A stretch of DNA of 22,950 nucleotides from Catenaria anguillulae PL171 (GCA_002102555.1 MCFL01000349.1:1-22950); one strand, 5' to 3'. Positions 1 through 9,835 are shown, counted from the stretch's first letter. Made by a program: numbers and translations. Notes: generated from the sequence alone by a model not told the origin.

Positions 1-160
1 AGATGATCCAGGACGCAATCGAGGACAGGACACCTTGGTGTTGCTGCCGGCGGTCCACTGGTCGTGGAGGTGGGGGTGCGGTTGGCGGGGTTGCCGCGGC
101 TGAGAAAGGTTTGGACATTGTGAGGGCAGGCGGCAGTGGCTGCGGCAGGATCTTGCTCAT
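1..160 (-). CDS. 5' end of an unrecognised protein-coding gene, cut by the window edge
   Basis: Reading leftward from an ATG at 158-160, the minus strand stays open to base 1, giving 53 codons. The product begins MSKILPQPLPPALTMSKPFS and continues into an Ala/Thr/Pro-rich stretch, then a VDRRQQHQGVLSSIASW segment that looks like the start of a folded or membrane-associated region. The proline-rich, low-complexity N-terminus is typical of the other fungal proteins in this window. No family can be assigned from so short a piece. A second in-frame ATG 14 codons in could also be the start. Whether an intron follows cannot be seen. Confidence 0.4.
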   Translation of the reverse strand, partial: MSKILPQPLPPALTMSKPFSAAATPPTAPPPPRPVDRRQQHQGVLSSIASWII

Positions 161-1400
161 GGTACAGTGTTAATAGTTGATGATACAAGAGATGGCGGAT
201 CGGTATTATTTTATATCAAGAGCTTGTCGTCAGCTGTTAACGTTGCATTGATTTATTGTCCATTCAATCTCTTCATCATATTAATACGACTGCCATGTGA
301 TGCCATCCGTCATCGTCATCACATCATATCACGGCAACGATCAACCGAACGCAGCGCGGCCGCAAGTCAGTTCAGTTCAGTTGGCTTGGTTGCCACCCAA
401 GTGCATTCATCCTCACGTGAGTTCGTCGTTGAGCGTTGAGTCTCCCGCCCATCACGCAATCTTCAAGCATGCAACTGGACTGGTGAAAGTGGTTGGCACT
501 AGGTGCATGTTTCGACCTTCGAGCCCAGACTCCAGGTCCCCATGTTCACCACCGACCAGTCGTCAGGGCGACTGGGCGACCACTGGCAGGCCGGAGCGGA
601 CCCAACCCCCACCCAGTACCGGCACCTCCCTCAGTTCGCTCCTTCGCCGCCTCCGCCACGACACAACATCAACGTCGCCCGCTAACCTGCTGCGCACACC
701 AAGATGCATCCCCGGTCATGGCCACATATTCCGCCGATTGGAATGCCACACGCGATCCATGACGGACCCAACTCGGCGTAGTCCGTGGCGGTGCTGGTCA
801 TGGCGTAGGGTGACGCTGGATAACATGAACTGAAGTCATGAATGGCCGCGTTGAAGAGCAAATCCAATTTGAAAAGGCGCGGGCGGATGAGCACCAAAGG
901 CTTAAGTGTAGTACTATACAGTAAGGAGAGCGTGTTTCCCTAACTTCTATCCTAGCTGGTACAAAATTGAAGGACTTGCCCTATCGGAAACTGGATCAAG
1001 TTCGATGGAAATCGTTTCCGCGCGCATGACACGCGTGGTGATTCAAGGATCTTCCTGCCAAGATCGCACGCGCACCAGCGCACAGTCGCGAAGCACCATT
1101 TCTTGTGGGCAAGGTGAGCGAGCCGAAATGATTCGCTGCGGCCAGGCGCGGCCCGAGAGGAGAGTATTCTGCTCTCGTTATCGATCAAGTCATGCAATTT
1201 TCATAGCAGCACCATCAGCATTCTCACTGTTATCACCGACCGAGGCACGACGAAACTGCCTCTGCCCCAGTTCCCCGCCCTCCCGAGGCCGTACAAAGAC
1301 ACGCTTTTCCAACCACCGCTCCTCTGCATCACAGCTACAGCCACATTGCAGCAGTGTCCAACAGCAGAGTTTCCTTCGTCAACTTGCTCCCTCACACAAC
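161..1400. other. Intergenic stretch with no convincing gene
   Basis: This 1.2 kb lies between two divergently oriented genes and should hold both promoters. Several frames are open for 60-180 codons on the plus strand, but their composition is Arg/Ser/Pro-rich with no recognisable domain. The best small candidate is plus-strand 542-685, which begins MFTTDQSSGRLGDHWQAGAD. The same frame resumes after one stop with a Pro/His-rich segment at 704-772. I could not establish it as a gene. No TATA box or clear transcription-factor site was recognised. Confidence 0.5.
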
Positions 1401-2638
1401 ATGGATCTCGTCCTCGACTACGGTGACTGGCTCTTTCTCGATAAGGCCTACACGTTGGCCGCCGACCAGCTCTCCCCACACCTCCCCACGGGCTTTGCAG
1501 CCACCCACTTTCTTGATCGCACCTCCCTCTTCCGCCAGACGTTCAGCCTGCTCGTCTTTAACGCGATCGGCGCGGTGATTCTGTATCTCATCTTGGCCAC
1601 GGCATCCTACTACCTCATCTTTGACCATGACCAAATGCGGCACCCAAAGTTTCTACCCAACCAAGTCCGGCGCGAACTCGTCTTGTCGGTGAAATCGCTG
1701 CCCGTCATGTCGGCCTTGCTTGTGCCCTTCTTCGTGGCCGAAGTACGCGGGCACGCAAAGCTGTACGACAGCGTCGACGAATATGGGTGGGCTTGGTTCT
1801 TGGCGAGCGTGCCGCTGTACCTGTTCTTTACCGACATGTGCATTTACTGGTACGATGAGGGCGCGCGTGGGGCTTAGTGGCTTTCTTCATTCCGAACCTT
1901 GCTCAATTGATCGCGTCTTTGCCAGTCTTGCCACCTTGCTCTGGGATGCACTGATGGCGGGCTTTCACTCACACGTTATTGCTTCACAGGATTCACCGCT
2001 GGGAGCACCATCCGGCCGTGTACTCGTACGTCCACAAGCCGCACCATGCCTGGAAAGTGCCGACGCCTTTTGCCGCCTACGCCTTCCACCCAGTTGTGCG
2101 TGCATCATTTCCCCTGTTTCTTTCACGACAATTCATTTGCTCAAAACACAAGCTGTGTATAGGACGGCGTCCTTCAAGCGCTTCCCTACCACATCTACCC
2201 GTTCTTGTTCCCGCTGCACAAGTACCTGTACCTCGGCTTGTTCTTGTTTGTGATGGCGTGGACCGTCTTCATTCACGACGGCGCCTACTTTGTCTCTGGC
2301 ACATTCATCAACGGCGCGGCACACCACACGGTGCATCATCTCGAGTTCAATTTCAACTATGGCCAATACTTTACCTTGTGGTGCGTTCCTTTTTCAATTC
2401 TTGTCGCAGGACCGAAGCCCGGCGACTGACCGCAGTCGCAATGGCTCACATTAGGGACAAGATTGGCGGCACGCACCGCGAGCCGACCGAGGAAAACACC
2501 ATGCCGCAAAAGTCGGGCAAGCTGCTTGGGTGCCAACTGCCGTCGAGCTCCGACATGACGCGCGCGTCGAGCAGTAGCAGCAGAAAGGGCAAGGTGGATT
2601 CTGCGACCGACTTGAAGCGGCGAGCAAAGCGCGAGTGA
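1401..2638 (+). CDS. ERG3: C-5 sterol desaturase (ERG3-like, lathosterol oxidase family)
   Basis: This is an ER membrane di-iron enzyme of the fatty-acid hydroxylase superfamily. The family introduces the C5-C6 double bond late in ergosterol synthesis. I infer exons 1401-1849, 1990-2095, 2163-2380 and 2455-2638, giving 318 residues. All three introns are GT-AG, and joining them restores family sequence without a break (YW|IHRW, HPV|DG, TLW|DKIGG). The iron-binding histidine boxes are all present: HRWEHH at 152-157, HKPHH at 165-169 and HTVHH at 240-244. Hydrophobic segments before the first box and around residues 206-222 are the expected membrane spans. The tail after GGTHREP is short, serine-rich and ends in basic residues. 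The ATG at 1401 gives a normal family length and upstream in-frame sequence is not domain-like. TGTACATA lies 45 bases past the stop. Confidence 0.93.
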
Positions 2639-3319
2639 ACGAGCAAGTGAAAATGAGCAGTACATGCCTTCAGTTTGTTTCTTGTACATATGTGATGCAG
2701 CCAAACAGGGCATCAGAGTATGATCATGCATACGTGCTTCCGGTCTTGGAAATTGTGCCTCTTTGGGCCGTGAGAAGGATGAATGGACACTCAGTTCACG
2801 ATGTGGATGTGGTGGTTGAGCTGAGCCGATGATCAACTAGCATTCATTGGCTATGGACCAGCGCTGGTGCGTTGTTTTTCATGAAACTCGATACACAGCG
2901 TGCACTCATGAAAAAGCTCGTTGTGAAGCCGTGCGCACCTCCAGCGTGGGAAGTACAAAGTGAGTACCTTGACTTTCGTCTCCGCACTCGCCCACCATGG
3001 CGTTTCGGATCACGATTTAGGGCGAGCAGACCCCTCCTGACTGGACTCTCCTGAAGGCACGCAGTACGACGCAGCTGCACTCGACACCATGCATTACCAG
3101 GCTGTGCCCAGAGACAAGAAATTGCTGCACTGATTCCCGCTCATCCCAGCTCACACCTCACGCTCTCGACGAAACCTGCTGCATTGCTGGCGAATCCGGC
3201 TGGTTCCCACACACTCTACACTCTGCCAATCAGCACTCGCAACTTTCCTTCCAACTGTCATTCTTCCCACTTGAATTACTCCGGGCTGGTCCCACTCCCA
3301 TTGAAAAATCCATCTCATC
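2639..3319. other. Intergenic region between the desaturase and F-box genes
   Basis: It holds the 3' untranslated region of the upstream gene, with TGTACATA at 2683-2690, and the promoter of the F-box gene. The 150 bases before 3320 are rich in C and T, as is common upstream of fungal start codons. Open frames here are short and lack any family signature. No RNA gene or repeat was seen. Confidence 0.5.
2683..2690 (+). promoter_or_regulatory. TGTACATA 3'-UTR motif after the desaturase gene
   Basis: The octamer lies 45 bases downstream of the desaturase stop on the sense strand. It fits the UGUANAUA core recognised by Puf-family RNA-binding proteins and also contains UGUA, the binding core of cleavage factor I. 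The same octamer follows two other plus-strand genes here. Function is inferred from position and motif only. Confidence 0.35.
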
Positions 3320-4492
3320 ATGACTTTCTTCGACTCTTTGCCTACCGAACTCGTCCTCAAAGTCGCGAGCCATTGCCCGTCGATTCCAACGCTACTGGCA
3401 CTTGCACGCACCTGCCGTGCCGCACATGCGCTGCTCCTGTCCGAACCCGAGTATGCCGCATATGCCGAGGGCACGCTCAAGCTCAGCAACCGACATCTCC
3501 GCTCTGTTGCCGTGTCGGAATGCAAAGTTAAGCATGCCAAACTGCAGCGCGTTCGGTCGTTGCAGGTCACCGAGCCGTCCATCTTGGATCATGCGCTTGA
3601 TGAGGATGAAGATGACGAGGACGAGGACGAGAGCGTCAGTGATACTGACGCGGGTTCGGACCACGACACTGACACCGACGAGAAACAAGCACGGTCACCG
3701 CCAAGTGACCGCCGCGACAGTGCCTGTGTCCTGTCCACAAGCGATCACCCGGTTCCCACACGCGCAACTCCACTTGCAACCTGGGCCACACCCATCCTGC
3801 GCCTCACCTTTGCATCCATGCCACAGCTCATGTCGCTCGACTTGTCGCGCACGTCTCTCACGTCGGCCGCACTTCACCTGATCCTGCCGCTCGTGCCCCG
3901 TGTCACGCATTTGTCAATCGCGCAATGTCCAGGGATCACGGCTTCGGCTGCAAATGCGCTTGCTAGGCACCCATCGCCATTTGTTGCACTGGACGTGTCG
4001 TGGACACGCATCCATGGTGCGCTCGCCAGTGTGCTCGAGGCAGGCGTGTTGGACAAGGTCAAGAAATTGAAGCTCGTTGGCTTGATCGGCATGCCCGGCG
4101 ACCTGCTCGTCCGCAAAGTCTGCGGATCGATCTGCGACCTGGACCTCGGGTACTCGGCCGGCATCAGCGGCAGCGACCTTGTCGAGCTTGCCAAACGCGT
4201 CAAGGCAGAGCGCGCAAACGGCGCCAAGGTGTGTGTCAATGTGGACCGGTGCATGGGTGGCGGCAGCGCGCTCGATTGCAGGGTGATCCAGCAGATCCAT
4301 GCGACCAGCGACGGCATGGTTGAGGTAAGTGGATGGCAGCCACCCATGAGTTCGCTGGCGGGGGCGTGGAAGGGGAGCACACGGATGGTGGCCCGGTCCG
4401 AGGCTGTGTTTTCTGCGCCGAGGGTCGCTGTAGCCGTTTACATGGCGAGAAGAGGAGCCGGAGCAGCAGGGATGGCGTCGCCTGCTGTGTAA
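3320..4492 (+). CDS. F-box protein with leucine-rich repeats
   Basis: The 390-residue reading frame opens with an F-box-like segment at about residues 6-45 (LPTELVLKVASHC..., then ALARTCRAAHALL), the module that docks substrate receptors to Skp1 in SCF ubiquitin ligases. A very acidic linker follows at about 92-118 (Asp/Glu runs, then repeated Asp-Thr), probably unstructured. From about 160 to 330 come leucine-rich repeats of the F-box/LRR kind, seen as MSLDLSRTSLTSAALHLIL, VTHLSIAQCPGITASAANAL and CDLDLGYSAGISGSDLVELA. The substrate is unknown. The ATG at 3320 lies directly before the F-box. A perfect donor-like GTAAGT sits in frame at 4325 and the 55 residues after it are Ala/Arg/Met-rich, so the real C-terminus could be spliced differently. 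I saw no acceptor that clearly improves it. Confidence 0.78.
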   Translation: MTFFDSLPTELVLKVASHCPSIPTLLALARTCRAAHALLLSEPEYAAYAEGTLKLSNRHLRSVAVSECKVKHAKLQRVRSLQVTEPSILDHALDEDEDDEDEDESVSDTDAGSDHDTDTDEKQARSPPSDRRDSACVLSTSDHPVPTRATPLATWATPILRLTFASMPQLMSLDLSRTSLTSAALHLILPLVPRVTHLSIAQCPGITASAANALARHPSPFVALDVSWTRIHGALASVLEAGVLDKVKKLKLVGLIGMPGDLLVRKVCGSICDLDLGYSAGISGSDLVELAKRVKAERANGAKVCVNVDRCMGGGSALDCRVIQQIHATSDGMVEVSGWQPPMSSLAGAWKGSTRMVARSEAVFSAPRVAVAVYMARRGAGAAGMASPAV

Positions 4493-4742
4493 CGTGGATC
4501 ATTCATGCCATTCATAATACCCCTCACACTGTCACTCGTTGTGTTTTGTTTTCATTCGCAATCCATTTGTGTTGCCTTCACTTTTGTCTTTGGCTGTTTC
4601 ACTCGTCCTGTGCACCGCGCCGTGTCCCTCACATTGATTCAATGCAATTCATTCATGCCACACACACAAAGCATTGACGACTGAGCGTGCATGCCCCTGG
4701 AAAAAAAAAAGAAACAGACCAACCCTGAACCACATGCGTGGC

Positions 4743-6342
4743 CTACTTCTTGCGCTTGAGCGCCTCAAACCTCCTAGCCAACTCATCGAAATCCGGGTCA
4801 TCGTCACCGCCCTCCTGCGGTGCGCCCGCACCCGATCCGTCGTCACCGCCCTGCTCCTTATCGGCGGCCGCAGGCGCCGATGCGGCGGGCGGACCGTTAG
4901 GAATGCTTGGAAACTCGGGCACTTGGCCGTCAGCCGCCGCGGCCGCGGCCGCTTTGGATTTCTATTCATATGAGCAATCAGTTCAAGTGAGCAAACCAAT
5001 ACTAGGTCTTGGCGGTATAAAGGTGAGGTGCACGTACATCACCACCCACTTGCGCATTTCCTCCAATATTGACCAACGTGCCCATACTCGACGCACCCAT
5101 GACACTGGCCGTCTCTGGCGCCGTGGATGCATTGTTTCCCGCTGACAACAAGCCCGTGGTGTCTGCACAAGTGGGAGGCTGTTGCTGCAGGTGCTGGCTG
5201 GGCGGCGGCATCAAAGGCGACGGCATGGGCATTGGAATGGGTGTCCCGTCCATGTAATGCGTTGGCTGTTGCTGATACATTGGCGGCGATTGCTGTGCGG
5301 CGGCATAGTACACGCTGGACGCGACACTGGCGCCCGTGGGCATCATGTACTGCGGCGCGAGCGGCTGCTGCTGCGGCTGTTGCTGAAGAGGCGGTGGCGG
5401 CGAAATGGGTTGCTGGGTGAGATGTGGCGGTTGCCAGACTTGAGGAGGTGGGTTGATGGGGACTTGGTGCGTAATGTATTGTGCGGATGAGGTGCGTGGC
5501 GGAAGCGGGGAAGGGGTTGGGGCGACGGCCGGATTCAGGGGCGTGTCGCGAGATGGGGTAAAGCCGATGGTCGAGGCGTCATAGGCGGTGTAGGAGCCCG
5601 TCGGATCGGTGCGGACGTCCTTAGCTTTTGCACCAGCGAGCTACAGGGAATGCGAGCCGAAAACCAATGCTGGCCAGTCAGATGCCAATGGCATAACCAC
5701 GAGTGTCGGTGTGTGGTGGACGGAGAAAGTGCAACTTACAAACGAGGCTGTGGTGTCGCCCGACCCAGCGCCAGGACTCGCCGGAGCCTCATCGTCCTCC
5801 TCGGGCTCCCACTTGACATTGTACGCCTTGGCAATCTCCTTGAGATACAAATTGACCAAACTGCGCTCGGGTGTTTGAACCTTGAGTTTCTGTATGACCC
5901 GGCGATTGACGGCATCTGCACGATTCTCAACGGCCGACTGCGCGAAATCGCGGCCGTACTTGAGCGTCAAGAGATCCTTGACCTGATGCAGCTCCTTGAC
6001 TTCGGACCTGGGAGCCGCATACATGAGCGTGTGGACGGCCTCGACGAGCTGTGCATCGCACTGCGACATGGATTCGATGAGGCCAAAACGCGCAAGCAGC
6101 AGCTCGCAGTAGAGCTCGAGGACCTCGAGTGCTTCCATGATGAGGTCCTCGCGAATAATATGCTCAACGCGGACACGTGCAGACTCGACCTTGCCGTGCT
6201 CGAGCAGCAGCGACAGCTCCTTGCGCTGCGAGGCGTTGAGCGAGGCCTTCTTTTGCTGCAGAAGCTTGAGGCGATTGACGGCGAGGCGCAGCGAGACCTT
6301 GAGGCGGTTGGCCGAGAAGACGCCGGGGATGTTGGGTGCCAT
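4743..6342 (-). CDS. IST1: IST1, ESCRT-III-associated regulator of Vps4
   Basis: IST1 binds ESCRT-III (Did2/CHMP1) and the Vps4 ATPase and tunes membrane scission at endosomes and in cytokinesis. I infer three exons on the minus strand, 6342-5740, 5640-5038 and 4961-4743, each a whole number of codons, giving 474 residues. Introns are GTAAGT...TAG and GTACGT...TAG. Residues about 8-190 form the conserved helical IST1 domain (FSANRLKVSLRLAVNRLKLL, then a segment ending VKELHQVKDLLTLKYG). The middle is a long Pro/Gln/Met-rich linker. The C-terminus, DPDFDELARRFEALKRKK, is a clear MIT-interacting motif of type 1, the element that binds the Vps4 MIT domain. Finding it in the third exon, joined in frame, confirms the gene model. 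The gene faces the RING gene head to head. Confidence 0.94.
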
Positions 6343-6649
6343 GATGGAGCGTATTGGGGATCCTCTTTGACATGGACAATCGATCCGATCGATTGATTGG
6401 CATTGATGCGGGCCGAGAGGAGAGAGAAAGAAGAGAAGTGGAGAGTGCACATGCAAAAACAGTGACTTGGCTGCGTGAAGCCGCAAGTCTTGGCGCGCAG
6501 TGAAACCCTAACCCTAGCCCTTAACCTAACCCTAAATCGTCTTGTCTCGTCTCTTAACCACCGCCCTCTCACGTTACTCACCGCGGCCACAATCGCTCAG
6601 ACATGGCTCATACTCTGTGTCGGTCTTCCATGCACCCGCTCCCGCCGCA
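6343..6649. promoter_or_regulatory. Bidirectional promoter region between IST1 and the RING gene
   Basis: This 307-base gap separates two divergent start codons, so both promoters must lie here. Its main landmark is a degenerate telomere-type tract at 6503-6536. Direct repeats of CGATC occur around 6378-6392. No TATA box was recognised. Confidence 0.6.
6503..6536 (+). repeat. Short interstitial telomere-like tract (CCCTAA units)
   Basis: The tract reads as CCCTAA, CCCTAG, CCCTTAA, CCTAA, CCCTAA in direct succession, flanked by A residues. CCCTAA is the complement of TTAGGG, the telomere unit of most fungi. It lies 161 bases upstream of the IST1 start and 114 bases upstream of the RING start. 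Telomere-like boxes in fungal promoters are known sites for Tbf1/Teb1-type Myb proteins, so this may be regulatory. A scar of telomere-sequence insertion at a repaired break is the alternative. Confidence 0.8.
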
Positions 6650-8104
6650 ATGGATTCCGCGACTGCAATGGACACTCCGCCCTCGGCCCAAGCTCATGCC
6701 GAGCCGCTGGCACCCGCCGAGTCGGTGACCGCCACGGTGCCTTCACTTGCTCCTCAAGCATCAACGTCGGATGATTCTTCGCCTCTCTTGGCCGTGACTG
6801 TTGCGGCTGCAAGCGCTGGCGGCCTGTCTGCCGCCGCCATTTCCTGCTCTCACTATGTCCTCTCCACGCTCATCCTTCACTCACCATCAACAATCGATCC
6901 AGCCGTCATCTTTCGCCACGTTGCCGGCACCACGGCCAGCTCTCCAGCAGCCCACGCGCTCGTTCGCCGGCGGTATGCCGCACTTCATCTGTTTCTTGCA
7001 TGGTCCGTCATGCAAATCGGCCGCCTCTTGCGCCGGCGGCGCATTGCCAAGCTGCCGCTGGGCACGCCATTGCAGCCGCCGCCGTGGTCGCTGTTGGTGA
7101 GGACAACAGCAATTTCCTGGTCGAGCTTGGAATTGGCCCAAATTGTGTCCATGTTTGCATTCTATGTTCTTGGCCCACCCACGCTCGCGTCGACAATCCC
7201 CACAAACCCGCGCAAGGCAGTTGACATTCAGTCCGTGATCCCATCGGCTGCCCAATGCCATCCGAATTCGGTCTCGGACGATGAATGCTGCATTTGCTTG
7301 GGTAGCCTCGTTGAGCCCGATATTCCCACGGACATTCCTCACGCACATCGCGCAACTCGTTCTCAATTCTCATCATCGACATTAACATCCGAGTCAGACA
7401 ACAGCGAGACCGACTCACCTACCCTTGGCTCGCTTCGCCCTTGGATCTATCACCTCTTGCATACGCACATCACACCCGACATGGCCATGGATCTGGATTT
7501 GGATCTCGACATGGACTTGCTCGGCGAAATGATCTTTCCATCGTCATCGTCTTCCTCGACTTTCCTCCCACAAACCTCTCCGCTCCAACCGCAAGACCGA
7601 GTCATGTACACTGTTTGCCCAACGGGAAAGCACCCATCCCATGCAGCCTGCCTTCAAATGTACCTACAATCGCAAACCACACATCCCCACTACGACGCAA
7701 ACCTCGGCCTCCGTTGCCCGACATGCCGAACGCCCATTCCCACATGCCGGGTCCCCTCATCTCCCATCTCCTCGGATGCATCTGAACCAACATCCTCTCG
7801 TTCCGAAAGCACACTCCAAGCCGCGCTCCGGTCATTCCGCGCTCGCGTCGGTACCTGGCTGACATTGACCCGACGGCGCGTGGTCGTGTTTCTTCGCCAC
7901 GCACTCCGAGCCTGCCTGATTCCGTCACGCTGGGCACACCTGGTCCGCGCATATGCCCTCAATTGGCCAAGGTGTGGCGTGTTTCGTGGATTGGTCGCGA
8001 GCGTGTGCTCGCTGTTTGTGTTGGTGCATTTCAGGGTTCATTCGCGGCGGCGGAAGGTTGGCAGTTTTGCATCTGGGTCAGGGGCAGAAGCGGCGAGAGC
8101 GTGA
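6650..8104 (+). CDS. Membrane RING-finger protein, putative E3 ubiquitin ligase
   Basis: The intronless frame encodes 484 residues. The ATG at 6650 is the first in frame. The frame is also open upstream, but without an ATG. Hydrophobic segments near residues 45-75, 115-125, 145-180 and a strong one at 455-475 suggest a multi-pass membrane protein. The RING signature is split: CCIC at 213-216 supplies the first pair, then C323, H328, H331 and C334 (VCPTGKHPSHAACL), then C356 and C359 (RCPTCRTPIP). The spacer between the first and second pairs is about 106 residues, far more than usual. It contains a Ser-rich part and an alternating Asp/Leu/Met stretch around 280-295. Family knowledge predicts E2 binding and ubiquitin transfer at a membrane. 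Substrate and organelle are unknown. Confidence 0.75.
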   Translation: MDSATAMDTPPSAQAHAEPLAPAESVTATVPSLAPQASTSDDSSPLLAVTVAAASAGGLSAAAISCSHYVLSTLILHSPSTIDPAVIFRHVAGTTASSPAAHALVRRRYAALHLFLAWSVMQIGRLLRRRRIAKLPLGTPLQPPPWSLLVRTTAISWSSLELAQIVSMFAFYVLGPPTLASTIPTNPRKAVDIQSVIPSAAQCHPNSVSDDECCICLGSLVEPDIPTDIPHAHRATRSQFSSSTLTSESDNSETDSPTLGSLRPWIYHLLHTHITPDMAMDLDLDLDMDLLGEMIFPSSSSSSTFLPQTSPLQPQDRVMYTVCPTGKHPSHAACLQMYLQSQTTHPHYDANLGLRCPTCRTPIPTCRVPSSPISSDASEPTSSRSESTLQAALRSFRARVGTWLTLTRRRVVVFLRHALRACLIPSRWAHLVRAYALNWPRCGVFRGLVASVCSLFVLVHFRVHSRRRKVGSFASGSGAEAARA

Positions 8105-8659
8105 TCTTTGATTGGCGGGGAATGAGTCGCCATGGTCCAAAGAATGTACATAGTTTCCTGTGCTTTGCTCCGAACAATTGCCGACTGTTTGAATCATGGG
8201 TTGCTATGGACCTGCAAATTCAATTGGCTCGCCCAGCAACACAAGCAACACAAGCGGTTGAGATGTGGGAGATTTGATTGATCCCACATGATGTGCGGCC
8301 AGAAAAACGTGGTGAGTGCAATTCTCACTCCACAGTTTGTTCTTACTGTACATGGCCACTCGTCGCTCTTTGAGGTTGGTGATTCTGTATTGTCGACGGC
8401 TGCTTTTGGCGACGATTTCCTTGAGGAGAACTTGCCGCGCTATGAACCTTGAGTCACTTGAGCAGAGGGTGAGTGAGGGCCCAGCTGCAGGGTCACGCCA
8501 GCCATCGCCACTTGACATCTGTCTCCGCTCTCTGGCTTCCACTGGCCTCAAAAGCAAGTGGTGTCCCGCTCACATCTCGCTCCCTGACTCGCTTGCTTCA
8601 CTGATTCTATTCCTTATCAATGCATTCAATTTACCAGTCTGTAAAACATCATCGTCACC
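8105..8659. other. Intergenic region between two plus-strand genes
   Basis: It holds the 3' end of the RING gene, with TGTACATA at 8145-8152, and the promoter of the next gene. The last 80 bases before 8660 are pyrimidine-rich. Open frames here show no domain. No repeat or RNA gene was recognised. Confidence 0.5.
8145..8152 (+). promoter_or_regulatory. TGTACATA 3'-UTR motif after the RING gene
   Basis: The octamer starts 41 bases downstream of the RING stop codon on the sense strand, nearly the same spacing as after the sterol desaturase. A Puf-type binding element or part of the polyadenylation signal is inferred. Confidence 0.35.
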
Positions 8660-9835
8660 ATGACTGCCCCACCCAAGCCCTCCTGGTTCTCACGTTCCTC
8701 AAAGGCCGAAGAAGCTGCGGCCTCCGCACGCGCCTCACACTCGTCCGACTCGGACGACGACCTGATGCTTGCGCCGCCCCCGCCTGCGTACACGGCCAGC
8801 ACAAGCAGCAGCACCGCATCGCTCACAAACGCAGCATCATCGTCGACGACGGCATGCCCGTACCCAACGCGGCCAGTGGCCATGATTGCCATGCATTCCC
8901 ATGACACCTTTCGCATCTTTGGTCTGGGAGATGAACCCCTGCGCGAGTTGACGGCGGCCATCTTGGCAGCGTGGCCAAAGGGGATTCAGCGCACAAAGTG
9001 GTCGGGCGGAATCGATGGGCGGAGCCCAAGGCATTACAAGATTCAACTTCACGGGTAAGTCACATGCCAGCCTCACTTACACACTCAAACACAAATGCGC
9101 ATCGGATTGGAAAGCCCACACCTCTGCATTTTTTTTAACAAAACATGTATTGTTTTCAGATTTCCGTTTCTCGGCCAAGCAGACGAAGCCGTTCCCTCGC
9201 GACGCCTGCTCGCATCGCTTCTGCGTACCATGCTCGCCCTCGGGTGGCGCCTCATGGTCACGGCAGACATTTCGCGCGTCAACTGGGACAAGGACGTGCT
9301 CATCTTCTTGCCCATGGCCGCGCCGTTTCGCACGGCCAACGTGTTCAGCATGTCTTTCAACCGGCACGATCGCTTGCGTGTGATTGATGCGCCCGACGAG
9401 GCGCTCGGTGTGATTGACGAGGCGGTCCGGCGCGGGTGGGCACAGGGCGTGCAGGAGCGCGGCGTGTATTGTGGAGCGGTCGAGTACAAGTTGAGGGGAA
9501 ATGTACGCAACCCGGCTTGCTTCTTTTCTTTTCCTCGTACACTTGGCTGATACTTCATATCCCGCTTTTAGCCTTGGTTCACACAATTCACGTTCGAATT
9601 CATGTCCATGCGCCTGCTCATGGCGGGTATCGTTGCCGACTTGCACGCCATCGGCTACTCCGTCTATGCGTCCGTCGACGTGAGCTCAATAAGTGACGGA
9701 AAGGGCATTGATTCTTGGGTCATTGTCAAAGACGTGGACAAGTTGCCGCCGATTGAGCCCATGGGACCTCCGTCACCCGTAGCATCGCCAAACGCTGCCA
9801 TGTTTGGCGGCGGGGCTGGAGGAAATGCTGGATGA
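8660..9835 (+). CDS. Conserved-looking protein of unknown function with an internally duplicated domain
   Basis: I infer exons 8660-9054, 9160-9502 and 9572-9835, giving 333 residues. Introns are GTAAGT...TTTCAG and GTACGC...TTTTAG. Residues 1-80 are disordered, with an acidic SSDSDDD run and a PPAY sequence (41-44 region), which fits the WW-domain-binding PPxY motif. Two homologous units follow. Unit 1 is about 83-183 (TFRIFGLGDEPLRELTAAIL, then GIQ...YKIQLHGFPF...LGWRLMVTADISR). Unit 2 is about 203-315 (RLRVIDAPDEALGVIDEAV, then GVQ...YKLRGNPW...IGYSVYASVDVSS). Both share a strand, a helix, Gly-Ile/Val-Gln, a Tyr-Lys-x-x-x-Gly strand, a helix and Gly-(Trp/Tyr)-x-(3)-A-(D)-(I/V)-S. Each unit is interrupted by an intron at the equivalent place. 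The fold and function are unknown to me. The tail is Pro/Gly-rich. Confidence 0.85.

Noticed and set aside
297-833. Plus-strand open frame of 178 codons
   Set aside because: Arg/Ser/Pro-rich with no domain, and its frame differs from the more protein-like one in the same place. GC-rich DNA gives such frames by chance.
1005-1400. In-frame extension upstream of the sterol desaturase start
   Set aside because: The sequence is not domain-like, family length fits a start at 1401, and the desaturase N-terminus aligns from there.
4700-4712. A-rich run as a retroposon tail
   Set aside because: It is short, has no target-site duplication or element body, and lies in a convergent 3' region.
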